A stretch of 64,000 bases of DNA, taken from the NCBI GenBank assembly GCA_002007465.1, contig LNAC01000108.1, positions 3,550,306-3,614,305 on the forward strand, written 5' to 3'. The notes beneath the pieces are model-generated. The model was given only the letters and a program-made list of their open reading frames with translations, was not told the DNA's origin and made no database searches. The translations under genes and the position numbers were made by a program. Positions within the stretch are counted from its first letter, which is position 1; the number at the start of each line of letters is the position of its first letter. This document shows positions 63,025 to 64,000 of the stretch, piece after piece. Origin of the DNA: Ailurus styani (Eukaryota > Chordata > Mammalia > Carnivora > Ailuridae).

Positions 63025-63235
63025 CTGTAGGCTTTGGGGCTTGAGCCAAAGGCCCAGCTCTGCCACTTCACTAACCACCTGGCCTGAGAAGCTACCTGAA
63101 GCTCTTTCAGCCTCAGTTTCCCCCAGAAGGGGGAAAAACGAGAATTGTAAGGGTCCCTACCTCACGAGGCTGCCGTGAGGACGAAATGAGCTCACCCACG
63201 TCAAGTCCTTAAAACTGTACCTGGCACCTATCCGG
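63025..63235 (+). mobile_element. MIR SINE
   Basis: CCAGCTCTGCCACTTCACTA, TTTCAGCCTCAGTTTCCCCC, 'GGCTGCCGTGAGGACGAAAT' and AAACTGTACCTGGCACCTAT follow MIR. Confidence 0.87.
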
Positions 63236-63594
63236 TGAGGGTCCGGCTTCTCCCCGCCCATCCCCGGCCACCTACACCTGCAAGGTGCGCCCCTCTCGGT
63301 GGAACCTTCCCTGGGCGCCACAGCAGCTAGCCTGGAAGGCCATCCCACCGGGGGACACGGCCACACACACAACCAGCCCGAAGACCCCAGCTCGCCTGTC
63401 CTCCCGGGGCGCCCAACGGAAGGACCCTGCAGAGACAGTTATGCCGGCAGCAAGCGCAAGCCGCCCCAGAGACACCCAGGGGCAGGGCGGCAGACAGGGC
63501 TGGACGGAGGAGGCCTCCCCTCCAGAGGCGTTCCCTGCACCCACCCATCCCCACGTGACCCACTCAGGACTCCAGCCCCTTCCCCCTCCCTCGC
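63236..63594. other. GC-rich unique DNA, no gene recognised
   Basis: Several overlapping ORFs on both strands, the longest 142 codons (63285-63713), with no recognisable domain and with antisense frames equally open. Confidence 0.4.
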
Positions 63595-64000
63595 CGACTT
63601 TGTTATCTCAACTACTTGAAGAGAGTTCTCTCTTCTCCCCCTCAACTGCTCTGATGCTAATCTCTCTCCATAAATCATACCCTCTAATCTTTTCATCACC
63701 TTCCTCTGATTAAAGCAGCCGGGGGGCTGGGAGCCGCAGTCCTGGGGCACTAAAACGCTTTGATGTCCAAACTCGGGCCCGGGGGAGGCAGCGCAGCCTG
63801 GCGGTCAGGCCTCACCCGCCCCGCCTGGCCTGGTGCAGGCCCCGTCTCCACGGCCCCGTTCCTGAGCTGTCCTGGGCTGCCAGCCCGGCCCGGCACCTCG
63901 AGGATTTCGCAGAGCTCTTCATGAATATTTCTCACTACATACTGGATGTCATTATTCTATTGAGAATCAATTAGCCCAAATGTTGTTATGACAGCTACAG
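63595..64000. promoter_or_regulatory. Candidate conserved non-coding element pair flanking a CpG-rich core
   Basis: Two AT-rich unique blocks, 63595-63720 (GATGCTAATCTCTCTCCATA, AATCATACCCTCTAATC, CTCTGATTAAAGCAGCC) and 63900-64000 (TCATGAATATTTCTCACTAC, GAGAATCAATTAGCCC, TTATGACAGCTACAG), enclose about 180 bp of CpG-rich DNA. Bicoid-type TAATC, homeodomain CAATTAG and TALE-type TGACAG words are present, and there is no repeat similarity. It runs off the window end. This is the best enhancer candidate by eye. Confidence 0.38.

Noticed and set aside
1..64000. CRISPR arrays, operons, phage or defence systems, rRNA or intact tRNA genes
   Set aside because: The window is carnivore nuclear DNA. 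The only tRNA-like sequence is the promoter head of the CAN-SINEs, and no spaced direct-repeat array or bacterial gene structure is present.

Overview
This is nuclear DNA from a mammal of the order Carnivora. The strongest evidence is 14 copies of the carnivore tRNA-Lys-derived SINE (CAN-SINE). These have a head such as GCCTGGGTGGCTCAGT, a body GGCTCAGGTCATGATC, a CT-rich tract, and an AAATAAATAAAATC tail with an A-run. Five copies belong to the subtype with GGGTTAAAGCCTCTGCC and a 'CTGCCTGCCTCTCTGCCTAC' tract. From memory of the family I associate this subtype with mustelids (weasel, mink, ferret, marten, badger), so a mustelid is the best guess. There is no sign of bacterial, plasmid or phage DNA.

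I find no protein-coding gene I can defend. All open reading frames are short, lack recognisable domains and mostly cross old repeats. One 97-bp stretch (730-826) has the form of an internal exon and is listed as a weak candidate. The window therefore looks intergenic or intronic: a mammalian repeat landscape with islands of unique, often AT-rich DNA that resemble conserved non-coding regulatory elements.

Layout. 0-5.9 kb: unique DNA, an old LTR broken by a CAN-SINE, a second CAN-SINE, L2/MIR relics and a MaLR-type LTR broken by a third CAN-SINE; it also holds a 49-bp exact duplication 1.5 kb apart. 5.9-17.2 kb: no CAN-SINE, mostly L2/MIR/MER5 relics and unique AT-rich blocks (7.15-7.62 and 12.6-12.8 kb are the most regulatory-looking). 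16-24 kb: MaLR LTRs, a hAT element carrying a CAN-SINE and sitting inside an older repeat, and a 1.3-kb antisense old L1. 24-31 kb: MIR/L2 relics, including a MIR split by a bare poly(A) insertion with target-site duplication. 31.3-35 kb: the youngest material, a 5'-truncated carnivore L1 with an intact 17-bp target-site duplication that has received two CAN-SINEs at one site, then another L1 fragment and two more CAN-SINEs. 36-50.2 kb: MIR, L2, MaLR LTRs, a (GAT)-type minisatellite grown on a MIR tail, and an old L1 broken by a CAN-SINE. 50.2-64 kb: visibly more GC-rich, with no CAN-SINE or L1 at all, only MIR/L2 relics and several candidate conserved elements; the last 400 bp is the best of these.

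Repeat families are named from memory of their consensus sequences, since no search could be run. Class assignments (CAN-SINE, L1, MIR, L2, MER5-type hAT, MaLR LTR) are firmer than boundaries, which for old relics are good to about 10-30 bp. Target-site duplications were read directly from the sequence. I found no novel gene system here; the most interesting observations concern mutation mechanism (templated duplication, poly(A)-only insertion, repeated insertion at one site) and candidate enhancers.
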